DNA of 64,000 bases from Byssothecium circinans (Eukaryota > Ascomycota > Dothideomycetes > Pleosporales > Massarinaceae): NCBI GenBank assembly GCA_010015675.1, contig ML976986.1, positions 86,313-150,312 on the forward strand, written 5' to 3'. Each line of letters starts with the position of its first letter. The first letter of the stretch is position 1. A program made the position numbers and the translations under genes. Positions 11,879-21,244 of the stretch are shown here, piece after piece. The notes beneath the pieces are model-generated. The model saw nothing but the letters and a program-made list of their open reading frames with translations. It searched no databases and was not told where the DNA came from.

Positions 11879-12924
11879 ATGAAATTCACATCCTCCCTCG
11901 CCCTCAGCGCCGTCGCGGCTTCCACAGTCTCCGCACATACTATCTTCGTCTCGCTCAATGGTGGGAAGGTCGGAGATGGGATTCGTGTTCCCTCGTACGA
12001 TGGCGTACGTCTTCTCTTCTCTTTCCCGTATACCAAATTAATCATTGCATCCATCACATCGATCTTCCCCTCCCTCCATCCCTCGCACAGATCTCATGTA
12101 CTGTACTAACAAATATGTGTCTTGATAGCCCATCACCAACGTAGCCTCCAACGACATCGTCTGCAACGGCGGCCCGAACCCAACAACGCCTTCTTCGACC
12201 GTCATCACCGTAGCAGCCGGCTCCTCTGCGAAACTGACATGGCGACACACACTGACGTCCGGCTCCAACGATGTTATTGACGCGAGCCATAAGGGTCCGG
12301 TTATGGCGTATTTGAAGAAGGTTGGGGATGCTAAGACGGATTCTGGTGTTGGCTGTAAGTTTCTGCACTGCCGCTCTCACATTTTCCTTAGCCCTACGAG
12401 ACGAGAAGAGAAGAGAAGGAGAAAGACGGTAGCGGAGGGGATTGAATTGAATTGAATATTCATCGAAATAAAGGGGGAGAAATGCTGATTATCACGATGT
12501 CCAGCCGGCTGGTTCAAAATCGCAGAAGACGGCCTCGACACCAGCGGGAAATGGGGCGTCGACCGCCTCATCGCCAACGGCGGCGTGCAAACCATTACGA
12601 TCCCTCAGTGCATTGCTCCAGGGCAGTACTTGCTGCGTGGGGAACTCATCGCTCTGCACGGTGCGTCTAGCTCGCAGGGTGCGCAGTTTTACATGGTGAG
12701 GTGAACCTTTGGTGGAGAATGATGTGTTGATGGTAGGGTCGCTAACGTGATTGAATGGTTAGGAGTGCGCCCAGATTAATATCACGGGCGGTAGTGCGAG
12801 TAAGACGCCCGCGAGCGTTAGCTTGCCTGGCGCGTATAAGGCGAGTGACCCGGGGATCTTGTATAATTTGTACAGTGGGCAGAAGACGTATACGGCGCCG
12901 GGACCGGCGGTGTTCAAGTGCTAA
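11879..12924 (+). CDS. AA9 lytic polysaccharide monooxygenase (former GH61)
   Basis: Four exons (11879-12004, 12129-12354, 12505-12695, 12763-12924) encode 234 aa. The signal peptide [19 protein letters not shown] ends exactly before a histidine, which becomes His1 of the copper-binding histidine brace (mature start [10 protein letters not shown]). The second brace histidine lies in [11 protein letters not shown], near residue 104 of the precursor. The axial tyrosine is in the [15 protein letters not shown] block. Disulfide cysteines sit in DIVCNGGPN and [20 protein letters not shown]. The protein stops after PAVFKC with no CBM1 module. AA9 enzymes oxidatively cleave cellulose or other beta-glucans outside the cell. 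The introns are 124, 150 and 67 bp, longer than usual for this window. Confidence 0.95.
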
Positions 12925-13122
12925 GTGCTAGGGTGGTGGGTTAAGGAAAAAGATGGGGGGCGGGGGGGAAGTGGATTGCGGCCGGGTTCTTGTAGATAGT
13001 TGTGAGGTTTGGGATAGACTTGAATGAATGATTGAACGTAGATTACGTGTTGGTATTAGTTAATATGTACATGGAATTGAAGGTAAATAAGAAAGGTTGC
13101 AAGCGATGGACCTTCCTGGCTT

Positions 13123-16100
13123 TCATTTCTTGCGCGGACGCCGCTTGGTTGTAGTAGAGTTTGCCTTGGCCCCGGTCTTCTTGACCGGAGTCGTAGAGAC
13201 TCTTTTAGATGCGCGACGAGTTGGTCCAGCCTTCTTCGGAACCTTTTCTCCACATTCATCTGCTTCTGGGGGTGAGATACTTGTCGCCGCCATCTTCGCC
13301 AGCCTACCAGATGTGCGTCTCCTCAATGGGGTTTTCTCACTTCGCCCCGTCACCACCGCATCTTTCATCTTCGTCACTCTGCCCTTAGCCACTTTTCTCA
13401 CAGGCGCAGCCTCCTTAACAGCCACATAAACCTTCCTCGTCCTCTTAGCCCTCGGCTCCTCCCGCTTCACCCCATCCTCCATATCGCCTCTCTTCGCCTT
13501 GACCCTACCCCTATCTTTCGAAATCGAAACACCCCTCGGCCTCCCCTTCGCCCCCACAGTCTTCGCAGGCAAATCTCTCACAAGACCACCCCTCGTAGTC
13601 TTCACATTACCAATCTTATGACTAAGCTGATCAACATCCAGCGCAGTTTCCGCAGTCGAACCATCCTCATCCGTAGAGCTCCTCGTCCTCTTATACCTTG
13701 CGAAGCTAGCCGCAGGTGTATTCGGGGGCACGACAGAGCGCGCATCGGAAAAGGGGACATCGTACGAGTGTCGCTTTCTCGTGGCTTCGATGTCGATGGG
13801 GGGAGCAGCTTGCGAGGACTTCGTCTTCGGTTTGGCTGTTCGTTTACCTGGAGATTTTTTCGGCGTAGTGGGGTTTGTTGTGGAAACGGGGCCTCGGTGG
13901 TTCTGGCCTTCTAGGGATGGTGAGGGTGTGGGCGCTGAGGATCTGCGTCCTCTGCTCTGGGGGATTTGTTCCGCATGCGCGGCTATTCCGAACACTCCAC
14001 CGTCCTTAATTACGTGGGCTTTTCTCGCCGTCAAAGAACTTGACGAGCTGCTCGCTGATGCCGAGTCCAGGAAGTCCAATAGACCGTCCGTCGATGACGC
14101 TGTGGAAGACTCGCCTATACTCTTGCTAGAAGACGGCGCCCAGCGTCTCGCGGGCGCCATGATGAGGGGCTCTACGTACGGTCTACCCAGGATCGTAGTC
14201 TTTTTCGCTTCTTGGGTGCGAGCTTCGCGACGGTTGGCGAGGTCGGTGGCTTCAGTGTTGTATTTGAAGGTGATGGCTCCTTGTTTGGTAGATTGGACGG
14301 GTTTCTTGCCTTTTTCTTTGCGCTTTGCTTTGCCTTTGGCGGCTTTCTTTGGGGGAGGCGCGAATGGGTTTCCGGTCAATACATCTGATGTGTGGTCTTC
14401 TAGAAGTGGCGAATCGATGAAAGGTATGTAGCCCTCGTCGTCATCGTCATCATCAAGTAATGGACTCGGTGCTGCTCCACTGGACCTTCGCTGTAGCGAA
14501 CACCAAGGCTCACATGCAGGATGGACCCTCTGCCACCTAGTGCTCGGACTTGTCCCGATGGGATTTAGACCCTCTGATGATAACGCGGATAGTCTCCTCG
14601 TATCACTACCACTGCTCGCATTCGACATGGTGGACGCATGATGTGAATCCTCAGGGCCCGAAGGTGCGAGTTGAAGCGAGTCTTGTGGCGTTCCTCCGAG
14701 CTGAACTCTTGAAGCTGGACCTTTTCCTTTACCCTTCGCTTTTTGTTTCGTAGTTGCAATTCTCCGTTTCTTGACTGGCCGTTCTACTGCCGCAGACGAA
14801 GATGTAGGCGAGGGTTGGTTGCGATATGTTGGGTCGGTGGGATTTTTGCGCTTTCTAGGGACTGGGGAGCGGGATTCAGTTGAGGGAGTCGAGGGAGGGA
14901 TGTCTCGATAGTTGCGATCTTGGATTTTTGCTCGTTTCTTGGGGACCTTGCAGGTGACGTATTCGTACGAAGATGTGCTTTCGGGCATGTCTTGGTATGC
15001 TGTATCTTCAAGTTCGTTTGTGATATCATCGACACTCCGCTTCTTGCCTCTCGTGGCTCTCAAACTTCTGACCGTAGCATTACTGCTCTTCCTTTCCAAT
15101 GAAGCTACTGCGCCTTCTCCATCATCGTCGTCGTCGTCCACGACTTTCTGCTTGCCCTTCGCCTTCCCTCTTCTCTTACTCTTCCTCGACGCTCTGCTCC
15201 TCTCACGAAACTCCAAGCTCTCAAGACTGCTCTTGCTAGCTTTTCGTGGATCCCACGCTGCATTTGGATGTCCATCCGGATAACGTTTGGCATTGTGCAG
15301 CACAGAACTAGGGACGCGTTCAGAACCACCCGTGCTGTATCGGCAAGGGTCCCAGTCTACAAGGGGATTGAGGGCTGAAGGGCGTCTGCCAGTGGGTTTT
15401 TCGATTTGAATGTCTGTGTTCGTTGATCGCGTTGAAGGTGCTGCGAGTATGTGAAACATTTTATCCGGGAAGTGTTCCACATTCCCTAGGTCTTCTACAT
15501 CTTCCTCTTCGTCGTCGTCATTGTTGCCTCGTGGAACAATGATGTGGCTGCCACTCCTCAGTCTCGAAGAAGACGCAGCCCCCGTCTTCGTATCAATCTT
15601 CAACGCCGACTTTATCGGCCTTTTGTCTGCACTCCTCAAACTTCTCCGTCTCGGACTCGCCAGACTACTCAAAGCCAAAGAACTCACATCAGCGTCCGCG
15701 CCCTCCTCATCCCAATCCCTGACCCCAAAGTCATTGTACGCAACCCTCTTCTCCACTGTAAACGGCGAAAATGACACTTTTGATATTCTTCTCTTCGAAC
15801 TACCCGGCCCCGCTGCGTCAACTTCCTCGTCATCGTGTTCCCGTTGTCCTTTTTGCTCGCGCTTAGCACCTGCAATGCTGCGCTTGAGCTCACGCAATCG
15901 TTCACTACTCCTCCGCCTCTTCGTCCTAGGAACGGCGTACAAGGCGTTGATACCTGAGCTTGCTGCACTTGACCGTCTCCGCAACTCGTCGATCCTTCTG
16001 ATCTCGTCGTCATTCAGAGGAGAGAAATCTTCAGAACGGCTCCTCGAGTTGTGGAAAAAGATATGCGAAGCTTTCAACTCGCTCGTCCACAAATTCCACT

Positions 16101-18342
16101 CGATCCCACAAAACGGACAAAGATCATTCGCCTCTCTCCGATGTATGGCAAGATGGCTTTGAGCCTCCTGTAAATTCAACGTCCCATGACACTTGGTACA
16201 TAAAACAACGTCGTCGGTATCCCGTGTATGGCATTGTTGCGGGGCTTTGCGTAAATGGCGTATGGAGTGAAGATCGTCCTTGAGTTGAGCGATGGGTAGT
16301 GGATCGATGGTGGTGTTAAGCGCTGCGCCGTTTTCGTATCTGTGAAGGAAGAGATCTTCCCATTCGAGGCGTTCGAGTTGGCGTTGGTTGTTTGCAGAGT
16401 TTGTCGTTGGTGTGGATGGGCGCCGGGGCTGTGGAACAGATGGGGAGTATGGAGAGTTTGGTATACTGTGCATCCAGCTTGCCACTTCGCTTGAGCGTCG
16501 TTCGAGGGTGTTTGGACTGCCCATCGCGCGGAGCAACTCCTCTGGATTGTGTTCATCCATGACCTCCGGCACTTCGACGACCTTCCAGTACGCTTGGTCA
16601 TCACGCGTCCATGGCTCGTCGCCTATGATAGGTTGGATAGGTCGCGTGTCGTTCGGAACTTCGATGGCTGCGAATTTCTCGGCTAGACTTGCGATCTCAG
16701 GAGGTGGGTTGATGGGCGGTGCGGTGGGGAGATTGCCAGCTGGATACAGCTTCGGAAGGTTCCTAATAAGTCGCGACCATTCGGCTGTTTTGCCTTCAGC
16801 GATCCATCGCTCGCGGGCTTCTTTCGAAACAGTAGGCCAACCCTTGTTGTAGAAGTCCTTTTCAAAGGCCCAGAGTGCGGTTTTGTATTTTGACGTCTTT
16901 GGCGGCGTAACCGACGGCCAGAACTTTCGAGGTACTGGTGTTCGTTTGACTAGCATTTTCTTGGTCTGTGATGGAGCCGAAATACTGCCTCGAGTGTTGC
17001 GGCGGCCACTCTGGCCCTGACTCTTGCGCCTGTCCGCTGATTGAGCACTGCGTTGTTCATGGGCTTCATCCACCTCCGTCTCCAGCCATTCCGGATTCGG
17101 CTGGGTCGGATCTTCCCACTCGCCAGGTGCAGTCCAGAAGTAGTAATGGGGTAGATCCATCTCCGGGAATCTAATATAGAACAGATTATCAACACTCTTC
17201 TCCGCCTCCTCATCATCTTCTAGAAGCGGATAGTCGAGGTAAGAAGGCATATAGCAAATGGGAGGACGATATTCAGATACAGCGCAGGCATCAATCATCT
17301 TCTGTCTCTGGTCCCGCAGACGTTGCGCCGCCTTCCTCTTGGGTTCAGATTTGCCAATAGCCCTTTTCTTTTTCTGCTCGAACCGCCTGTACTCGTTTTT
17401 CTTCCGCCACTTGGCGTATACATCGGCGAGACTTTTCTTCGAAGCGCTGCGAGGTGGGAGTTCCAAGTACATCCTCCCATTCCACCACTGCACTTGGGTA
17501 CGCTCTGCCCAATCTGCACCGCGCTCGATGATAGCTCGTTGAAGTTGACCGTACATGATGCCATTTCGAGCGCAGTCCTTGGTATGTTCTGATAGCGAGA
17601 GCACGAAATCCGGACCCACTTCATCCGCGTACTGACGACCCGGTAGCTCGACCTTCTCACCGGTGAAAGTTGTAATCAGTTTCATGACTGCATAAGGGAG
17701 CTTCTTTGGTAAGAGTTCCGGCATGATTTTACGCAATCGACCTGTTGGCGAAAGCGGCGAGGGCGGTGGATGAGGCGACGGCATGTCGAAATGCGGCCAT
17801 TCGTAGATTCGTAGTCTTTGAGCTGGATGGATTGGCTCAATAGAGTGCGATGTAGAAGGCGTCATCGTACTTGTGGACTCGTAATCAGTCTGGTCATGGA
17901 ATCCCTCTGGCTCCGAATCCGTGGTTTCGCTCACGTAATCCTCACCAGCTGTCCTTCTCCTCTCCCTATCTTGCTTCCTCCTCACCCTTTCTTCTTGCAC
18001 CTTCTTCTCACGTGCCTGAATCTCTTTCCTCCTTCTACGCGCCTCTCTCTCACCCGCACGCCTCTCGAACTCGTCGATGCGATCCTTGTTCGCTAACACA
18101 TGTATCATTTCGACCTTGCTCATGTCCTTCTTGTACACGCCAGCTTCCTCTGCCGCTCTTTTCAGTTCGACGTGATGCCTATCGTCCCAGTGCGTGCCCG
18201 TCTTGTCCTCGTCTTTAACTTCCCACCTACCGCCACGGGCGTGTGGAATTGCTTGGGGTGCTTGTGATCGCGCTTCAGCTTCCGAGGGATCCTCTTCGGA
18301 ATAGAGGTCCGAGAATCTGACTTTGGGCTTTCCTTTCGGCAT
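13123..18342 (-). CDS. Very large intronless nuclear-type protein with paired C2H2-like fingers
   Basis: A single uninterrupted frame of 1,739 codons starts at the ATG at 18342 (MPKGKPKVRFSDLYSEEDPS). Residues ~90-160 are an Arg/Glu/Lys-rich charged helix, possibly a coiled coil. Residues ~190-300 form a more ordered block (YEWPHFDMPS, then KKLPYAVMKLITTFTGEKVE and WWNGRMYLELPP). At ~710-765 two C2H2-like units follow one another: C-T-K-C ... H-L-A-I-H, and C-P-F-C ... H-I-F-F-H. The C-terminal half is low-complexity and rich in Ser, Arg, Lys and Asp, with many basic nuclear-localisation-like patches and an AT-hook-like KGRPRG near residue 1600; the end reads TTTKRRPRKK. I do not recognise a named family. 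A chromatin or nucleolar role is inference from composition. Confidence 0.75.
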   Translation of the reverse strand: MPKGKPKVRFSDLYSEEDPSEAEARSQAPQAIPHARGGRWEVKDEDKTGTHWDDRHHVELKRAAEEAGVYKKDMSKVEMIHVLANKDRIDEFERRAGEREARRRRKEIQAREKKVQEERVRRKQDRERRRTAGEDYVSETTDSEPEGFHDQTDYESTSTMTPSTSHSIEPIHPAQRLRIYEWPHFDMPSPHPPPSPLSPTGRLRKIMPELLPKKLPYAVMKLITTFTGEKVELPGRQYADEVGPDFVLSLSEHTKDCARNGIMYGQLQRAIIERGADWAERTQVQWWNGRMYLELPPRSASKKSLADVYAKWRKKNEYRRFEQKKKRAIGKSEPKRKAAQRLRDQRQKMIDACAVSEYRPPICYMPSYLDYPLLEDDEEAEKSVDNLFYIRFPEMDLPHYYFWTAPGEWEDPTQPNPEWLETEVDEAHEQRSAQSADRRKSQGQSGRRNTRGSISAPSQTKKMLVKRTPVPRKFWPSVTPPKTSKYKTALWAFEKDFYNKGWPTVSKEARERWIAEGKTAEWSRLIRNLPKLYPAGNLPTAPPINPPPEIASLAEKFAAIEVPNDTRPIQPIIGDEPWTRDDQAYWKVVEVPEVMDEHNPEELLRAMGSPNTLERRSSEVASWMHSIPNSPYSPSVPQPRRPSTPTTNSANNQRQLERLEWEDLFLHRYENGAALNTTIDPLPIAQLKDDLHSIRHLRKAPQQCHTRDTDDVVLCTKCHGTLNLQEAQSHLAIHRREANDLCPFCGIEWNLWTSELKASHIFFHNSRSRSEDFSPLNDDEIRRIDELRRRSSAASSGINALYAVPRTKRRRSSERLRELKRSIAGAKREQKGQREHDDEEVDAAGPGSSKRRISKVSFSPFTVEKRVAYNDFGVRDWDEEGADADVSSLALSSLASPRRRSLRSADKRPIKSALKIDTKTGAASSSRLRSGSHIIVPRGNNDDDEEEDVEDLGNVEHFPDKMFHILAAPSTRSTNTDIQIEKPTGRRPSALNPLVDWDPCRYSTGGSERVPSSVLHNAKRYPDGHPNAAWDPRKASKSSLESLEFRERSRASRKSKRRGKAKGKQKVVDDDDDDGEGAVASLERKSSNATVRSLRATRGKKRSVDDITNELEDTAYQDMPESTSSYEYVTCKVPKKRAKIQDRNYRDIPPSTPSTESRSPVPRKRKNPTDPTYRNQPSPTSSSAAVERPVKKRRIATTKQKAKGKGKGPASRVQLGGTPQDSLQLAPSGPEDSHHASTMSNASSGSDTRRLSALSSEGLNPIGTSPSTRWQRVHPACEPWCSLQRRSSGAAPSPLLDDDDDDEGYIPFIDSPLLEDHTSDVLTGNPFAPPPKKAAKGKAKRKEKGKKPVQSTKQGAITFKYNTEATDLANRREARTQEAKKTTILGRPYVEPLIMAPARRWAPSSSKSIGESSTASSTDGLLDFLDSASASSSSSSLTARKAHVIKDGGVFGIAAHAEQIPQSRGRRSSAPTPSPSLEGQNHRGPVSTTNPTTPKKSPGKRTAKPKTKSSQAAPPIDIEATRKRHSYDVPFSDARSVVPPNTPAASFARYKRTRSSTDEDGSTAETALDVDQLSHKIGNVKTTRGGLVRDLPAKTVGAKGRPRGVSISKDRGRVKAKRGDMEDGVKREEPRAKRTRKVYVAVKEAAPVRKVAKGRVTKMKDAVVTGRSEKTPLRRRTSGRLAKMAATSISPPEADECGEKVPKKAGPTRRASKRVSTTPVKKTGAKANSTTTKRRPRKK

Positions 18343-18819
18343 TCTGGCGATGTTCCTGAAGTATTTGAGAGTATGTTTCGAGAGGCGTGGAGTGTCTCAG
18401 ACAACTATTTCGTGGCGGAATTGTCTCGATTGAGATGAACAAGGATTTAGATCAAGCACGACTCAGTTGGAGTGTTGCGTGATTGTCAACGAGCACCGAG
18501 AGGGTTGCAGGTATGGTATCTCCCATGCGAAGCTAGATCTTGCAATCGACAATCCGGCTTTTCTTTGTCGCGCCGCGTCCGGAAATGACCCCTAACGTTC
18601 ACGTTGAGGCGTTGAAAGCATATTCTTTGTTCTACATCATGGTGGTTAACGGGATAAAACGTTTCGTGTAACGGGTAGTTCGATATCGAAATCTCGACTA
18701 AAATTGGAAAAAGTAAGTCAAGCCGCTCAATTCCCCTCGCTGAAAATTACATACGTGCTCAAACTAGTTTGCTTTCTGCCCAATTCGTTTCGTGGTGGCT
18801 GCCTTTGAGAGCACGAGAC
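18343..18819. other. Spacer upstream of the large minus-strand gene
   Basis: No gene recognised. The stretch next to 18342 is the presumed promoter of the minus-strand orphan; beyond about 18600 the sequence becomes AT-richer before the degraded coding fragment. Confidence 0.5.
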
Positions 18820-19197
18820 CAGCAGCGAAACCCAACATTCTGGAGACACCGATGACAATCACAACACCTGCAATACTAGCGATGAGGACCCACGACCTGC
18901 AAAGCGACGAAAGCCACGTGCAGCGCTGCCGCGACTCCAACCACCTGCCGCAGGCACACCGCAGAGCTCCGGCCATCAACCGCCAGACCTGAGATTGACG
19001 ACTCGCAACCCCAGGCTGATGGCGAATGTTCATCGACCTTCATCAATGACGAGCAGCACCGTGTTTTACAAACTTCTCAGAGTCCCTCTGCGGTACCAGT
19101 TGCTAAGTATCAGGAATGGCCCTTCCAAGGCTTCCTCGAACGCACCCAGATCGGGGATGATGTGACATACCATCTTGAGTTCAAACTGTCATCCTAG
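18820..19197 (+). pseudogene. C-terminal fragment of a repeated fungal nuclear-protein family
   Basis: Read on the plus strand, a frame ending at the TAG at 19195-19197 gives STARPEIDDSQPQADGE, then a Ser/Gln-rich linker and the block YQEWPFQGFLERTQIGDD followed by VTYHLEFKLSS. I recall this E-W-P-F-Q-G-F-L ... T-Y-x-L-E-F tail from multicopy fungal genes of unknown function. Upstream, acidic then basic text typical of such proteins (TSDEDPRPAKRRKPRAA, near 18870-18920) is in a different frame, implying at least one frameshift. No start codon or N-terminal domain is present. This is therefore a 5'-truncated, frameshifted relic; an unrecognised intron is the alternative. Confidence 0.4.
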
Positions 19198-19524
19198 TCT
19201 ACAAGGTGTGACGACTGAGTCCAAAAGCGTGCATTATGATGAAAACCTTCATCCAGATACTCTGGAGGGTAAATGTAGGAAGCCTTTGGTCTTTCATTTG
19301 AGAAAGCGGGGCGGGGCGGAGCGGGTAATGCTCCGGTGCGCGCCGGCTGTCAGCAAGCTCGCCGAACTGGGCATAGCCGCGAGAATCGCAACTGAAAACG
19401 AGCAAATTCAACCATTCAAGCATTCTAACAATCATACATACCCCTTCCCACAGCTCAACCAACCTACACTGCTGGAAAATAACGACCATCCTAGGCCATC
19501 AATTGTTTTCGCCTCGCGGAGCTA
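19198..19524. other. Presumed promoter and leader of the 19525 gene
   Basis: No gene recognised. The last ~130 bp are A/C-rich and look like a fungal 5' leader. An open frame across 19175-19525 has no family features and no supporting context. Confidence 0.5.
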
Positions 19525-20035
19525 ATGTCGGTCCGTATCTTTGTTAAATTTCGAACCAGTCAGGTTCCGTGTGAGCCAGGGCGAAAAGTCAAGTACGTCG
19601 CCGATGCAGCCTGTTCGGTTTTATTAGGCCGCGATTTCGACCACAAGAAAGATTTTCTTCACAGTCAAGGAGAGCTGTACTGCGACAATGCTCCTTGCCA
19701 CATCCTCATTGACTGCGAATATCGTCATCCACTTGCTTCGAAAGAGGTTCCATTACACTGCTATGCTGTTGAGGTGGACAACCTTCAGGATAAGGACCTG
19801 TTAGTATCATGTTTCACACTCGGCTTCATCTGCATTTACTGACATACAAGCCAGAGCCCTTCGAAAGACAAATGTGCACCGAGGCCAAATTGACGTTGTC
19901 CCGTGGGGAACACATTCATCAAAACAACACCAGCAATTAAGAAGCGGTTTGGAGAGGTTCAGCTTTTTCGATCACGATGAGCAGGGTTCGGCCATTAAGA
20001 CGCTACCTAGACTCGAGGTGCAACATGTCCATTAG
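19525..20035 (+). CDS. Hypothetical protein, two exons
   Basis: Exons 19525-19799 and 19855-20035 flank a 55-bp intron (GTTAGT donor, CCAG acceptor) and give 151 aa. Only this acceptor keeps the frame open; the two neighbouring AGs run into a stop, which supports the model. The protein begins MSVRIFVKFRTSQVPCEPGR, contains VADAACSVLLGRDFDHKKDF and a Cys-containing CDNAPCHILIDCEY, and ends with GQIDVVPWGTHSSKQ and a basic/polar tail. The VLLGRDF stretch superficially recalls retroelement aspartic proteases, but no D-T/S-G motif is present, so I do not call it one. Function unknown. Its last 33 nt overlap the 3' end of the convergent gene at 20003-20236. Confidence 0.55.
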
Positions 20036-20236
20036 ACAGCAACACCCAAGATGATTGTGCCCCGAACGACTGTGTGGAGTAGGGTAGTTACAAGCAGGAC
20101 ATTTGCCGTTTGCAGCACCAAAGTATGGCCTCGTGATCCCTGTACAGCCTGTACCTTGAAGGGCGCCAGTGCAGTGAATAGTCTCCCCTGTCGCCCTATG
20201 GTCGCAATCGTAGTCGTATTGGCGGAGTTCGCACAT
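20003..20236 (-). CDS. Small cysteine-rich intracellular protein
   Basis: An intronless minus-strand gene of 77 aa beginning MCELRQYDYDCDHRATGETI at the ATG at 20236. The opening M-C-E-x-R-x-Y-x-Y-x-C-x-H and the later GKCPAC pair resemble a class of short fungal proteins with a conserved Cys/His start whose function is unknown; this is recognition from memory. Cysteines recur as HCTG, GCTG, GKCPACNY and a CCC triplet near the end, suggesting zinc binding. There is no signal peptide if the 20236 ATG is used. A longer frame upstream adds a hydrophobic but non-family N-terminus and is less likely. The 3' end overlaps the convergent gene at 19525-20035. Confidence 0.55.
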   Translation of the reverse strand: MCELRQYDYDCDHRATGETIHCTGALQGTGCTGITRPYFGAANGKCPACNYPTPHSRSGHNHLGCCCLMDMLHLESR

Positions 20237-21244
20237 GTTCAAGAGGAGGGGAAGAAGTTGATAGATGGCTATGATTGAAGAAAGAACTCTCAGATCGTAG
20301 TGGCATGCAATGGGTGTAAAAGGGGCTTTTACTTCCATTAAATAGACGTTGGAAACTTGGCGAGGCACACATAGGAGGCGCACGGCCTATAGATGGTTGG
20401 TTGTCTCCGCTGTCTATGTACCCCGCATCGATATCTGTTGCATGCACACTCAGCACGTCTTTGCTCACGGAAACCGGAAAGGATCAGCCGGGGCGGACGC
20501 GAAGGCGGGGCAGAGCACCTTCCCCGTCGTTGAATTCCTTCAATATGTCAGATAACATATTATCGTGGTCAAAAAACCTACCATTGGAAAAGCAAGGCCA
20601 GGTGAGTGAGGTCCGCAGTTGTTGCGCACCTCAGTTGCGGATGTTATGTTCGTTTATAGCCCGACGAGACCAGTCACTGTTGGTGTTCGCAACCAGGTTT
20701 GGAATATGTAAATGACGTTACTGGATGTCATTACTTGTTGCCGGTGGTTGGGTGACCCTATGTTTGAAATGAGTCTCATACTGATGCAGTTCAAGAGCTT
20801 TGTAACGGTCACTCAAAACTTTAAGTAGAGAGATAAGATGCTACAGCACTTTCAGCCGACTGCTATTCACGTAGCTGTCGTTGGCATATAGTAGGCACAA
20901 GCTGTACTCCATCTTATGTAGCCAGTGAATCCGGTCTGCAAGTAAAAAGGGGGCCTTTTTGGGTCCCTCGTTAAAAGTTGACGAAGTCTGGTGAGATGGG
21001 TGAGCAGACCCGAGCAGACATAAGCCGAAGCTGAGCCGGGCCTGAGCCAGCCTGAGCAAGGAGGCGCGAGATCACGTGAACTTGGCGGTTGGGATGTGTC
21101 GAGAGTCCGGTCTTGAAAAATGGCTGTGTGCTTAAACAAAACAAGAACTTTAATTGCTCTAAGATTCTAGGGTATCCCACTACTCAATGTTAGTATCGTA
21201 CGAAAACATGGACATTCGGAGCAGGATGGAAATAAACGACATAC
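20237..21244. other. Intergenic spacer, nothing recognised
   Basis: No credible gene. The segment 21167-21182 could form a tiny last exon of the downstream glutaminyl cyclase gene (see that entry). Confidence 0.5.

Noticed and set aside
11509..12057. 182-codon minus-strand frame
   Set aside because: Antisense to the AA9 signal peptide and first exon, whose His1 and splice sites are unmistakable.
19525..19842. Retroelement aspartic protease, suggested by VLLGRDF
   Set aside because: No D-T/S-G active-site motif and no reverse transcriptase, integrase or LTR nearby.
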